Part shown: piece by piece, positions 25,886-35,115 of the stretch
Layout of the letters: each line of letters opens with the position of its first letter
Position numbering within the stretch: position 1 is the first letter of the stretch
NCBI RefSeq assembly: GCF_000383855.1
Contig: NZ_KB912877.1
Coordinates: 1,584,616-1,648,615 of the forward strand
Direction: 5' to 3'
DNA length: 64,000 bases
Origin: Methylobacter marinus A45
GTDB lineage: Bacteria; Pseudomonadota; Gammaproteobacteria; Methylococcales; Methylomonadaceae
The notes under the pieces: model-generated
What the model was told of the DNA's origin: nothing
Databases searched by the model: none
The model's input: the letters and a program-made list of their open reading frames with translations, nothing else
Position numbers and translations under genes: made by a program

Positions 25886-26021
25886 CTGAACCTGATGTTG
25901 ACATGGATCGATTTTCAAGCTGCTTGCCGCGATGCGGGTACGCCAGACATTCACAGCGGCATAGTCAAGAATCACTATCGAGCGCCCTGCTCGCGCAAGC
26001 ACGAATTCGGCCCTGCTAAAA

Positions 26022-27986
26022 TCAATATACATCCCCCAGCGCATTCAGCGCCGCCTGCGCCAGACCGGCCCACAGCGGGGAGCTCCAGTCTTTCAGATAC
26101 CGCCTGAACTGGCGCCGCGTTGAAATAATCGGAAATGCCTCGGCGCATAACTCGTTCAACATCTCTTTGCAGTAATAGGTGATATCGGCTTCCAGCATTT
26201 CCGGGTCGACGCTTTGTCCGCCGTAAACCGCGCCCAATAAACTGAGTTCCGCGAACGTGCTTAACGCATAAGCCCGCTCATCGCCTGACGTTTTCCGTAT
26301 CTGCCAATCCACGATCTGCCGGGCCGCGTTCCAAACTATGCCGTATTTGCGCGCCAGTTCCTTGAGCATGGGCCCGTCGTCTTCCCGGTTCAGTATGGCG
26401 ATAATCGACAGATACTGCGTGATCACCCAGTGGTTGCAGGGATCGATATCCCAGGCGTCGCGATAGAAGTCGCGGCAGGCTTCGTAGGCTTTCTGCGCCA
26501 AAGGCAGATCTTCCGCCAGGGTATAGGCGATGCCGATGCGTTTCTCGCAGGCGGCGCTGATGCCCAGACGTTTCGCCCGGTCCTGGGTCGAGACGCCGGC
26601 GTGCAGTTCCGCGCGCCAGTTTTTCAGATCTTCGCGAACCGATGCGCACAGCGCCGCCAACTCCTTGTTTTGAGCCTCGCTAAGCACCTTCCCTGCTTCG
26701 TCGCCACTATCTACATCCGCGCCGACCAATTCGTCGATCCGGCCAAACTTCACTTCGATTTTCTTGTGCGTCTGCTGGTCGCGGAACTGGTTGACCTGCT
26801 GTTCAAAATTCCACGGCACCGTGGCGTAAGCGACGATGCTGGCCCAGTCATGCGTCTCCGGCGAATCCGTGCGCAACCGCTGGCGCAATTCGTAGAGCAC
26901 CCAGCGCGGATCGGCACCGCTCAACAGACCGCTGTAAAACACTTTGGCCGCGATGGCCGATGCCTTCATCCACAGCGGAAACTGGGATGCGACGACCCAC
27001 GGGATGCCGGCCGCGTTCAATTCGTGGGCGATGCTGCCGCCGGGTGTCAGCACCGACTCAATGTTGCCGGAGTCGCAGGTCGCCAGCGTCACGACCGTGG
27101 GGCGAAACCGGGTATTGCCGGCCGAGTCGCTCGAGGTCAAGGCGATGGCGAGGCGCTCGCCGTCGACGATATCGGCGCTGTCGCTGGTCTCGCTGCACAA
27201 GGCCACGCCGTAGCGCTCGTCGCCGGAGTATTTGAACGGCGCGCCGTGCGCCAGGATGTGGACATGGGTGAATTCGGTCGACGCGCACAGCGAACGGATC
27301 TGCTCCAGCGTGGCATTAGGCAGCACAGTCAGCAGCTTTTTGACTTCGTCGATACGGTCCTTGTCCTTATCCTTGATCTTGATCCAGGGCTCGATGGCCT
27401 CGCGCAGGGCCTGCAAATGGGTTTGCGCGGGCACGTAAAGCCCGTTCGGCGCCGCGAAGGCGAACAGAATGCGCGGCGGACGCGTCCAGTTGACCGGCAG
27501 CGGGCGGCCGCGGCGGATTTCCCGCGTGATCGAGATCGGCGTGCGCATTTGCAAGAACAGCGGCGAGCCCGACCCGGGGAAGCCGTCCGGCGCCACGGCC
27601 GCCTCGAAGGGAATCAGGCCCAGTTCAAACGCGGACATCGCCAGCCGCAGATGCACGAGCTTGCCGTTCTCGGCGCCGGCATTGCCGAGTTCGGACAGCA
27701 TGGCCGGCACCTGGCCGAGCACGCGGCCGATGGATTCGCCCAGGTCGCGGACTTCCGATTGCCGCTGGTCGTCGGTGGCGGGGTCCTTGTCCAGGGGATA
27801 TCTGAGCCGCCGCAAGCGCATCAGCAACTGGCGATGCTCGAACGGCATTTGCAGCGTCACCGGGCCGTCGGAGCCGCACAAGGCAATATAATTGGTCAGC
27901 GGCGACAGCAGCTGATTGTGGGCAGGCCCGGACCTCAACAGTTCGAGTTTGACGTTGCGGATTTCCGAGGTGTGATTGTTGCTCAT
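26022..27986 (-). CDS. CHAT-domain caspase-like protease
   Basis: A 654-residue protein. The CHAT (clan CD cysteine protease) domain spans about 140-390, with His247 in HVHILAHGAP and Cys304 in VVTLATCDSGN as the catalytic pair. GGSIAHELNAAGIPWVVASQ follows as usual in CHAT proteins. The C-terminal 230 residues are helical with TPR-like pieces (EKRIGIAYTLAEDLPLAQKA) and may hold a sensor or partner site. No signal peptide, so cytoplasmic. It begins one base after the metallophosphoesterase stop and is the last gene of the cluster. CHAT proteases act in bacterial defence, cleaving effector proteins; here lipid enzymes are the neighbours, so regulation of one of them by cleavage is a testable inference. 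Confidence 0.88.
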   Translation of the reverse strand: MSNNHTSEIRNVKLELLRSGPAHNQLLSPLTNYIALCGSDGPVTLQMPFEHRQLLMRLRRLRYPLDKDPATDDQRQSEVRDLGESIGRVLGQVPAMLSELGNAGAENGKLVHLRLAMSAFELGLIPFEAAVAPDGFPGSGSPLFLQMRTPISITREIRRGRPLPVNWTRPPRILFAFAAPNGLYVPAQTHLQALREAIEPWIKIKDKDKDRIDEVKKLLTVLPNATLEQIRSLCASTEFTHVHILAHGAPFKYSGDERYGVALCSETSDSADIVDGERLAIALTSSDSAGNTRFRPTVVTLATCDSGNIESVLTPGGSIAHELNAAGIPWVVASQFPLWMKASAIAAKVFYSGLLSGADPRWVLYELRQRLRTDSPETHDWASIVAYATVPWNFEQQVNQFRDQQTHKKIEVKFGRIDELVGADVDSGDEAGKVLSEAQNKELAALCASVREDLKNWRAELHAGVSTQDRAKRLGISAACEKRIGIAYTLAEDLPLAQKAYEACRDFYRDAWDIDPCNHWVITQYLSIIAILNREDDGPMLKELARKYGIVWNAARQIVDWQIRKTSGDERAYALSTFAELSLLGAVYGGQSVDPEMLEADITYYCKEMLNELCAEAFPIISTRRQFRRYLKDWSSPLWAGLAQAALNALGDVY

Positions 27987-27987
27987 G

Positions 27988-29490
27988 TCATTTCCTCACG
28001 AATTGCTGGATGACCCGGGGCGCTGTCGTGCCGTCGCCGACAACGTGGCTCAGGCGGCCGACGACGCTGCCGTTTTCAACCTTGATGGACACGGCGCTGG
28101 TCTGGTTCATCACGAAACTCTGGCCGCCGAATTTCGCCTCGTCGATCAGTTCCATGCGGCCGTCGATCAGCACGTCGTAAACCGGCTTGAACGAGTCCCG
28201 GTCCTTCAGCATCGCATCGGTGAAGCGCAGCAGCCGGATCCAGGTGCCGCAATTGAAGTAAAACCGCCCGCCGCCCATGTCGATGGCGCGCTCCAGGTGC
28301 GTGTGCCCGGTAATGATGAAATCGATGGAAGCGCCTACCGCCGCCGTGACATCCTTGAAGGTGTCGTCCCGGTCGGTATGATCGAAGGTCTTGTCGTCGG
28401 CCAGCCAGTCTTTCAGAGCCCGGCGCAACGCCTCGTCCTTGGGCACATCCCTGAGCCAGCCCGTCAGCCGGTCGAAGATCAGCTGCCAGGTGCCCAGCGG
28501 CGCCGCCGGCTCGACGATCTGGGCATTCGGTTTGCCGAGATTGGCCTCGGCCAGCGCCAGCATCGCGTCCACATCCTGCGAATCCTGTTGTGCGTGCATG
28601 CTGACGCCCTCTCTGAGATTGGGGCCCAGCAATTGCTCGACCGTCAGCGCCGAAGCATCCGCCACCTGTTCGCGCGGCTGAAACCCTTCCGCGGACAGGC
28701 GTTGGTTGACTTCCCTGCCGCCGCTGACTCTCTCGCCGACGATTGACACCAGGTCGGTGATCTTTTTCGCCTGGGACGGATCGAGCACGACCAGCGTGCC
28801 GACCGCGGCCTGGGTTTCCGGTTTCAGCAAATCGATCCATTTGTATTTTTCCTTGACCTCGTTCATGACCTCCTTGACCATGCGTGTGCCGGCGTTCGGA
28901 TACCATTCCTTGGGATCGAGCGAACGGCCGGCATTCAGGCGCCGCCCGACCTTGGCCAGATCCTCGTAGCGGTTGTAGTTCCAGGCGTCCACCTCATTGC
29001 CGTGCGTGCAGTAGACGCGGGCGCCGCCGACCAGGCAGGTATAGCCGGCGCCGATAGTCGAGAATTCGATCCGGGCGCGCTTGACCAGATCATCGCCCGC
29101 CAGTCGCGTCATGATCAGGCGCTGGACCGTCGGGAACGACATTTCGATGTCGTGGTTGCCTATGATAAAGATCAGCGTGCGCCGCTCGATCGCCACGAAA
29201 GCCGCCAGAGCCTCCCAGATGCCGGAGAACGACGGGTCATTCATGATCCGGTCAACGACCGCGACGGCTTGTTCGACGGCGATATAGCCCGGCAATTCCT
29301 CGGCCAGCGTGTCGAAGACATCCCCGTTCAGCACCAGCGCGACATTGCCCGCCGGGCACTGCTTGCCCACCCAGCCGATATAGCCGGCCAGCCTTTTGGT
29401 CTCCCTCAGAATTTGGAAATTGGGCCTGTTGCCGCCCATGTGGATATCCGAGATTACGTGAATCTCGTCATAAGCAGGAAAGTCGCTCAT
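27988..29490 (-). CDS. Calcineurin-like metallophosphoesterase
   Basis: A 500-residue protein with the full set of dinuclear metal motifs: SDIHMGGN (D15, H17), LNGDVFD (56-60), IGNHDIE (about 110-116), YCTHGNEVDAWN, and ITGHTHLERA near residue 395. Between the NHD and the last GHTH motif is a long insert of about 200 residues rich in Ala, Glu and Gln, absent from minimal members, which may give specificity. The substrate could be a nucleotide, phospholipid head group or phosphoprotein. Lies 132 bases after the GMC gene and one base before the CHAT gene, all on the minus strand. Confidence 0.88.
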   Translation of the reverse strand: MSDFPAYDEIHVISDIHMGGNRPNFQILRETKRLAGYIGWVGKQCPAGNVALVLNGDVFDTLAEELPGYIAVEQAVAVVDRIMNDPSFSGIWEALAAFVAIERRTLIFIIGNHDIEMSFPTVQRLIMTRLAGDDLVKRARIEFSTIGAGYTCLVGGARVYCTHGNEVDAWNYNRYEDLAKVGRRLNAGRSLDPKEWYPNAGTRMVKEVMNEVKEKYKWIDLLKPETQAAVGTLVVLDPSQAKKITDLVSIVGERVSGGREVNQRLSAEGFQPREQVADASALTVEQLLGPNLREGVSMHAQQDSQDVDAMLALAEANLGKPNAQIVEPAAPLGTWQLIFDRLTGWLRDVPKDEALRRALKDWLADDKTFDHTDRDDTFKDVTAAVGASIDFIITGHTHLERAIDMGGGRFYFNCGTWIRLLRFTDAMLKDRDSFKPVYDVLIDGRMELIDEAKFGGQSFVMNQTSAVSIKVENGSVVGRLSHVVGDGTTAPRVIQQFVRK

Positions 29491-29622
29491 AGGTCTACCT
29501 CTAGTTGCAATAAAACCGAGGTATCCGCGGCCTCGGTCATCATTATGGTTTGTGCCGGGTATCGCCTGTTGATCCGGGCCAAGAGCCGGCCAGCAGGCGA
29601 TTGGTCTGAATCCGGAAACGGT

Positions 29623-31347
29623 TTATAAGTCCGCGTCCGGCTTGATGCCGGTAATGCCCTCCGCGACACGTTCCGACAAGGCGCAGATCGTCGCCACCGG
29701 ATTGGCGCCGACCGCCGTCGGCAATAAGGCCCCGTCCGCGACATACAGTCCGGCGTAACCGAACACCTGGCCGAAGCTATCGATGGCCGCGCTGGTGACG
29801 CCTTCGGCGGGGTCGTTCGCCAGACGGCAGCCGCCCAGGGAATGGACCGTGACGTTCCGTTTCATGGGCCACAGCCAGTTCGGCAGCGGGATGAACGCCT
29901 TGCCCCCGCACCAGTCCTTGAACCGCTTGCCGGTATCGAGAATGGTCTGATACAGGGACATGCTGTCCTTGTAAGGCCACTTCACATGCAGAAAGCCGGC
30001 GTCGTTCAATTCCATGACGCCGTTGCTTTTGTCTATGCCCATGCACAACAACACGCTGCTGGTATAGGAAATATCGCCTTTCAGCAATTCATTGAAGGCA
30101 TAGCCGATATGTCCGTTCGCGAGGCCGCTAATGAAGCGGTCAAATGCCACCTTGGCGGTGCGGATAAAGGCGTTGAAATGCGAAAGCCCCGGTCTGAGCC
30201 CTTCCGAATACCAGGCGGCAAAACCGGGATAGCTGGCATCCTCCAGGATGAAGGCGCGCTCCCGGTCGAAATTCTTGAACAGATTGTAATCAGTGCCCTG
30301 GGTGATGACCGGTCCGTAATTGGGGTCGGCCGGCTTGTCGCCGTCGATGACGAATGACAGGAAATCGCCGTTGCCGGAAAAATGCCGGCCCAACTGCTGG
30401 CTGATATGGGGCAGGGTTTTGTAGACGTCCCGGCAGCGCATCAGCAGTTCGTTCGAGCCCAGCGTGCCGGCCGAAACCACGACGCGGCGGGTAACGGCGC
30501 TGTGCTGCCCATGGCCGTCGTTCAGATCCAGCCAATAAACCCGGTAACCGAATTCGCCGCCGGCGGCGGGATTTTCATTGCCCTGCGCATCCAGAGGCAC
30601 GATTTTCTGGCCGAGGACTTCGGTCTTGATCGCGGCGTTATAACGGGTCTCGGCGACATGCAGGTAATTCAGATCCAGCGTGTTTTTCGATTGCGTATTG
30701 CAGCCCAGATCGCATTCGGCGCAATAGACGCAGGATGTTTGCAGCGCGCCGTAACGGTTTTTTTCCTGCACGCCGATGTCGGTGGGATTGTCGAAATCAT
30801 TGCCGAAGAAGACATTGATATCCAGCAGTTGCGACTCTCGGCCATCGGCCTTGGCGAACTCCTGAAACAGGCCCGTGCGGATGATCTGCCGGCGCGGGTC
30901 GTCGCTTTGCGGTACGGGCCTGGCGCCCAGGACTTCCTTGCTGACCGCGTAATAGGGTTGCAAGGCGTCTTTCTTGCTGGTTTCCGGCCAGTTGTGGTCG
31001 AATACTTCATCGGGCGGCTGGAGAAAGACATTGGCATAGATCAGCGAGCCGCCGCCCAGTCCCGCGCCGACCACGGCATCGATATGGTCAAAATTGCGGA
31101 TATCGAACATGCCGTGGGTTTCCTTGTCGGCGATGCTTTTCGGCCTGCTGCGCTTTTCCGGCGGAAGGTTCCAGAAGTTGTTGGCGATGTCATGCGGCGA
31201 GCGCGGGAAAGATCCCAGGGGATAACGCTTGCCGCGCTCCAGCAGCATGACCTTGCCGGGCCATTTCTTGGCTAGCCGGCAGCAATTGATTGAGCCCCCA
31301 AAACCACTGCCGATGACAATAGCTTCGTAATCGTATTCGATTTCCAT
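29623..31347 (-). CDS. GMC oxidoreductase, cholesterol oxidase-like, with Cys-rich insert
   Basis: A 574-residue flavoprotein. FAD-binding GSGFGGS is at about 13-19 and GLGGGSLIYANV at about 90. A CVYCAECDLGC cluster (about residue 210) is followed by NTLDLNYL, typical of the cholesterol-oxidase-like GMC branch. SLGGCRLA near 525 carries the region of the catalytic His, and VADGALLPTAVGANP is the C-terminal FAD motif. No Tat or Sec signal is seen, so it is probably cytoplasmic. It would oxidise an alcohol, possibly a sterol, hopanoid or long-chain alcohol. Member of the six-gene cluster. Confidence 0.9.
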   Translation of the reverse strand: MEIEYDYEAIVIGSGFGGSINCCRLAKKWPGKVMLLERGKRYPLGSFPRSPHDIANNFWNLPPEKRSRPKSIADKETHGMFDIRNFDHIDAVVGAGLGGGSLIYANVFLQPPDEVFDHNWPETSKKDALQPYYAVSKEVLGARPVPQSDDPRRQIIRTGLFQEFAKADGRESQLLDINVFFGNDFDNPTDIGVQEKNRYGALQTSCVYCAECDLGCNTQSKNTLDLNYLHVAETRYNAAIKTEVLGQKIVPLDAQGNENPAAGGEFGYRVYWLDLNDGHGQHSAVTRRVVVSAGTLGSNELLMRCRDVYKTLPHISQQLGRHFSGNGDFLSFVIDGDKPADPNYGPVITQGTDYNLFKNFDRERAFILEDASYPGFAAWYSEGLRPGLSHFNAFIRTAKVAFDRFISGLANGHIGYAFNELLKGDISYTSSVLLCMGIDKSNGVMELNDAGFLHVKWPYKDSMSLYQTILDTGKRFKDWCGGKAFIPLPNWLWPMKRNVTVHSLGGCRLANDPAEGVTSAAIDSFGQVFGYAGLYVADGALLPTAVGANPVATICALSERVAEGITGIKPDADL

Positions 31348-31416
31348 TGTATTTCCCCGATATACTGTTTTTTATTATTTTTGGTGAAAAATTAGCTTCC
31401 TGAACTGCGCAGGAAA

Positions 31417-31456
31417 CCGCTTATGCGGGCTGAGTTGGCAAACCCGGCATAAGCGG
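31417..31456. repeat. Hairpin between the patatin and GMC genes
   Basis: CCGCTTATGCGGG (31417-31429) pairs with CCCGGCATAAGCGG (31443-31456). It sits in the 165-base gap of the six-gene cluster, so it may attenuate transcription, stabilise mRNA ends or simply be a REP-like unit. There is no run of U after it. Confidence 0.5.
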
Positions 31457-31512
31457 CTTCGAAAGGCCGGTCTTAAGAAATCGCCAGCCCGGCCCGCGGC
31501 TGTTGGCTAAAG

Positions 31513-33093
31513 TCAGGACTGACTTTGGGTGCTTTCGCCGCTTTTGTGGTCATGCGTGACATAGGTGCTCCACAACTCGCGCAGGAAAAAGCCGCCGAAA
31601 GCGCCGACTGTTTTTACTTTTTTCGGAAAACCGTCGGCATGCGTGACCGTGACGGTCGACACCAGCTTCATCAGGTCGACCGGGCCTAATGTCAGAACCC
31701 CGGCGCCAATGACCGGGCCTGATTTGTCGGTGCCTTTGTGCAATTGGGTGTACAGTGTCGTGGTCTCCGGCCACAGCTTGAACACCGAACCATCGCGCAC
31801 TTCCTTTCGGCCGGCCAGGTAATAGGCCTGGCCCTGATGCTCAAAACCCAGTTCGTAAACCATCAAGGTCAATTTCGGGTCGTCCGTGGGCTTGAACAGA
31901 TTGAACACGCCGGTGTCGGCGACCATGCCCATGCCCAATGGGGCAAAATCGATGGTGCCGGTCAAGCCGCCCGGATGCTCGGCATCCTTGATGAAGGCGT
32001 CCATGTCATCGATGCTGACCGTGGCATGCATGGCCAATTGCGTGCCCGCCTGCCTGCCTTTGGTTTTGCCGTCCCGAGGGTCGCTGGCATCGAGCGAAAA
32101 GCCGCCTTTCATGGTTTCTTTAAATTGCAGACCTGTTGTTTGTGCTGTCATTTTCAATATATAAGGTTCAAACGGAACCCCCTCCGGTTTCATGCGGTTG
32201 AAATAAGCTCTCGCATCGGACCGCCCCATTTCGATCAGGTCGGCATGGCTGATGGCGCCCGTATATAACGCCGAATCCAGCGGCAACGGGTGCGCGGGCT
32301 TGATCAGGTGGAGAGTGATGGGTTGCTCATGTCCGTATAAGTGCTCGCCATTGGCTATGCGGGCGTTGATATCCTTGATGTGCTGAAGCTCTTTGATCAG
32401 CGCGCCGTTGGCGCTCATTTCCAGCATTTGCACATAGGCATTCAGCGGGCCGCTTCTATAATCCGGGATATTGCCCATGATCCAGACCAGCCATAATTCA
32501 TTGGCGCCGCGCTTGACGGCCTCCAGCAGATTGGCGTCCTGGATAAACCCTGAATCCAGATAAACGGTATCCTTGATCGTGACAGGCGGCAGCGTGCCGG
32601 GCAGGGACATGCCGGCCACGAGATAATCCTCGGTCATATCCTGGTGGCGGATGACCTGGTTCATTTTTTTGCCGAAATTGCAGACATTGAACGTGCCCTG
32701 CAGGCCTTCCGCCGCGCGGATTTTTTCGAAATCGATGCCCAGATGCGGATAGACTTTGTCGCGGAAGGCCTTGGCTGAACCGGCGGCGACAAAATTCGGC
32801 GGCCAGAGATAATTGCCGAAAGGGAGGAAAGAAATCGTATCGCGCATCTTCAGGGTGCGCCAGCGCTCGCAGATGTCGTCGATCTTCAGGCCTGAAAACA
32901 GCATGGCCAGGTTCAGCGAGCCGCCGGACGTGCCGTCCATGTGCTGGAATTTCAGGTCATGGGCGAAAATTTCGGCCAGAGCGCCGGCGGCATACGATAA
33001 GCGCATGCCGCCGCCCGGAAGAATAAGCGCCCGTTTGGGCAGGCGGTTGTCGTTGGCCGCCGCGCCCTGGGGAATATGGGCTTGTGCCGTCAT
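31513..33093 (-). CDS. Patatin-like phospholipase
   Basis: A 526-residue protein. The oxyanion loop GGGMRLSYAAG lies at 28-38, the nucleophile Ser56 in GTSGGSLN, and the catalytic Asp180 in YLDSGFIQDANLL (DSG where DGG/DGA is usual). The patatin domain ends near residue 310. The C-terminal 200 residues contain a second domain rich in beta strands (TGTIDFAPLGMGMVADTGVF ... GPVIGAGVLTLGP) that resembles lipid-binding or GMC-associated modules; I cannot name it. It hydrolyses acyl esters. Located 37 bases after the decarboxylase-like gene. Confidence 0.88.
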   Translation of the reverse strand: MTAQAHIPQGAAANDNRLPKRALILPGGGMRLSYAAGALAEIFAHDLKFQHMDGTSGGSLNLAMLFSGLKIDDICERWRTLKMRDTISFLPFGNYLWPPNFVAAGSAKAFRDKVYPHLGIDFEKIRAAEGLQGTFNVCNFGKKMNQVIRHQDMTEDYLVAGMSLPGTLPPVTIKDTVYLDSGFIQDANLLEAVKRGANELWLVWIMGNIPDYRSGPLNAYVQMLEMSANGALIKELQHIKDINARIANGEHLYGHEQPITLHLIKPAHPLPLDSALYTGAISHADLIEMGRSDARAYFNRMKPEGVPFEPYILKMTAQTTGLQFKETMKGGFSLDASDPRDGKTKGRQAGTQLAMHATVSIDDMDAFIKDAEHPGGLTGTIDFAPLGMGMVADTGVFNLFKPTDDPKLTLMVYELGFEHQGQAYYLAGRKEVRDGSVFKLWPETTTLYTQLHKGTDKSGPVIGAGVLTLGPVDLMKLVSTVTVTHADGFPKKVKTVGAFGGFFLRELWSTYVTHDHKSGESTQSQS

Positions 33094-33130
33094 AACTGTT
33101 ACTCCTGACTAGTGGTTGTTGCCATCATGA

Positions 33131-34003
33131 TCACGCCGGCGGGATCGGCGCGTCGGGCGGCGACAGCCAGTCTTCACTCAGGCCCAGATTGATCACGGAC
33201 TCAAAGCCTTCCGGGGCTTTTTCGGGCAACTGGTCGAAATCCAGAAACCAGCTTTCAATGTGATCATCGAGCGTGCCGGTGATGGACGGCAGGTAAACCG
33301 TGGCGAGGGCATCGCCGATTTCCAGCTCCTTCATGGCCTGCAGACGGGGATGGTCGCCGATGACGAAGCGGGCCTTGGCGCTCTTGAGCAGGCGGACGCC
33401 GCATTGGGTGTCGAGCAGGATGTCCGACTTCATCAGCATGCCACGGAATGAACAGTAATTGGAGGCGCGCATCTTGACCGGTATCCAGGCCTTTTTGGCC
33501 GGTTCTATCTCGACATAAGCCACCAGTTTGCCGTCCAGGTCATACTGGCTGCTGACCTTGTCCTCGGTGATTTTGAAATCCAGATGTCCCTGATGCTTCG
33601 GCATGCCCCAGATGCCCTTGCCGCCTTTGACCGATATTTCCGACGATACCGGCAGGTCGACCACATACTGGCCGGTCTTGAAGAAGTTCATGAACAGGGC
33701 CGGCAGCAGCCTGGGCGCCGGTTTCTCGCCGTGCGTGCAGGCGATGGCGATGCTGTACTCGACGTATTTGCCGATAGGCGTCTCGCGGTAATCGATAACG
33801 GTCACGATCAGCAACCCGGAGTTCCACAAGCGGAAGGGATGGACCCCCTTGGGCAGGAAGGCCTTGGCTTTTTCCGCATTGATCGGGAAGATCGCCATCA
33901 GGGCCGGCGAGTTGGTCGCGGCGACCGGCAGCTTGAACGGAATGCCGTCGACCAGCGAAAAACGGCCCGCGTATTGTTTAATGCGTTTTGGCATGCAAAA
34001 CAT
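33131..34003 (-). CDS. Acetoacetate decarboxylase-like (ADC superfamily) protein
   Basis: A 290-residue protein of the ADC fold. Lys136 in GIWGMPKHQGH corresponds to the Schiff-base lysine region of acetoacetate decarboxylase. Upstream VDYRETPIGKYVEYSIAIAC-like and LPALFMNFFKTGQYVVDLPV segments also fit (for the first, the residues actually seen are IDYRETPIGKY). Members catalyse decarboxylation or aldol-type chemistry on keto acids. In this cluster a role on a lipid-derived keto compound is inference. 59 bases separate it from the alpha/beta hydrolase gene. Confidence 0.8.
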   Translation of the reverse strand: MFCMPKRIKQYAGRFSLVDGIPFKLPVAATNSPALMAIFPINAEKAKAFLPKGVHPFRLWNSGLLIVTVIDYRETPIGKYVEYSIAIACTHGEKPAPRLLPALFMNFFKTGQYVVDLPVSSEISVKGGKGIWGMPKHQGHLDFKITEDKVSSQYDLDGKLVAYVEIEPAKKAWIPVKMRASNYCSFRGMLMKSDILLDTQCGVRLLKSAKARFVIGDHPRLQAMKELEIGDALATVYLPSITGTLDDHIESWFLDFDQLPEKAPEGFESVINLGLSEDWLSPPDAPIPPA

Positions 34004-34062
34004 GATTTTTACCCCCTTTTGGCGCCGTTCATGTTATGGCGCGGTTTTATTGTTGTTATGAA

Positions 34063-35115
34063 TCAGTCTTTATTGAGTTCGTCGAGGATCAAGGGAAACG
34101 TATCCCGCGCCGCGTTTTGGCCCATGAACACATCCAGATGGCCGTAACCGGGCAACACATGCAGCGAATGGTAATTCGGGCGCAATCCGGAAAAATAGTT
34201 ATAGGTGTTGATCTGGCTGACGGGCAGGAAGCAGAGGTTGTTTTCTCCGGTAAAGAAGGCAAACCGGGCGTCAGTCTTGGGCGGCGCCTTGACGAAATCG
34301 TCCGGCAGTTCCTTGAAGCCTTCAACGGCAACCAGATGCCCCTGCCGCGCGCAACGATTGATCTGCTCGAAAAAGCGCAGCGGCACGGCGCCGAATTCCT
34401 CCTTCAGCCATTCATGGGTTTCCTCATTCAGGTTTTCATGGCTCCACAGGGCCGGAAAACCGCTGCCGTAGGTAAAACTGACCTGTTTGCAGACGGCATT
34501 ATGGCATTCGTGATGGGTCATATTGACCAGCAAGGTAATCATTTTTGCCGCCAGATCGGGCGCCTCGACGCCCCAGTGCGGATTCAGGTAGGGCGTGAAC
34601 AGCTTGACCAACGGCACCAGGTATCGAAGCTTGAACGTGGACCAGCGCGGCACGACCGGATGCAGGGACACGGCATTGCTGACGATGGTGGTGACTTCGG
34701 GCACGAGTCCCGCGAGGGCCGACATGGTGAAACTGGTCGAGCCCTGGCAATGGATAATGGCCTTGAGCTGTTGAGCGCCGGTCTCGGCGATGATGGTCTT
34801 GACGGCCTTGGGATGATCGTAAAGCGCCGCCTGGTCCAGGGTCCATAAATTCGGCGGAAAGGCGATACTGCCGCGCCAGTTTTCCAGCCATACGTCATAG
34901 CCCTGCTCGATCAGCGCATCGACGATGGTCGTTGCCACCGGCGCCCGGTAGATATTGGCCCGCACGCCGGCGCCATGCACCAGTATGACCGGGCCTTTGT
35001 CCGGCGGCTTGCGGCCGCGGACATTGATCAGATTAAGATTGACGCCATCATCGGTAATAAAGGGGATGATGCGCTCCTCATAGGGTGATTGCCCGTTCGG
35101 CGCTTGCGAGGACAT
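34063..35115 (-). CDS. Alpha/beta hydrolase, PHA-synthase/lipase-like
   Basis: A 350-residue hydrolase: the oxyanion HGAGVRANIYRAP is at 47-59, a nucleophile elbow candidate HCQGSTSFTM gives Ser126, an acidic region lies in FFTGENNLCFLP, and the catalytic His is in PGYGHLDVFMG near 327. The elbow departs from strict GxSxG, as in PHA depolymerase/synthase relatives. First gene of the six-gene minus-strand cluster; the promoter should lie in the 35116-35500 gap. TCCTTTT-complement AAAAGGAG precedes the ATG. Likely substrate: an ester or thioester. Confidence 0.88.
   Translation of the reverse strand: MSSQAPNGQSPYEERIIPFITDDGVNLNLINVRGRKPPDKGPVILVHGAGVRANIYRAPVATTIVDALIEQGYDVWLENWRGSIAFPPNLWTLDQAALYDHPKAVKTIIAETGAQQLKAIIHCQGSTSFTMSALAGLVPEVTTIVSNAVSLHPVVPRWSTFKLRYLVPLVKLFTPYLNPHWGVEAPDLAAKMITLLVNMTHHECHNAVCKQVSFTYGSGFPALWSHENLNEETHEWLKEEFGAVPLRFFEQINRCARQGHLVAVEGFKELPDDFVKAPPKTDARFAFFTGENNLCFLPVSQINTYNYFSGLRPNYHSLHVLPGYGHLDVFMGQNAARDTFPLILDELNKD

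Noticed and set aside
26022-27986. CHAT gene as part of a type III-E CRISPR (TPR-CHAT/Craspase) system
   Set aside because: No gRAMP-like protein or CRISPR array is present, and the neighbours are lipid enzymes.
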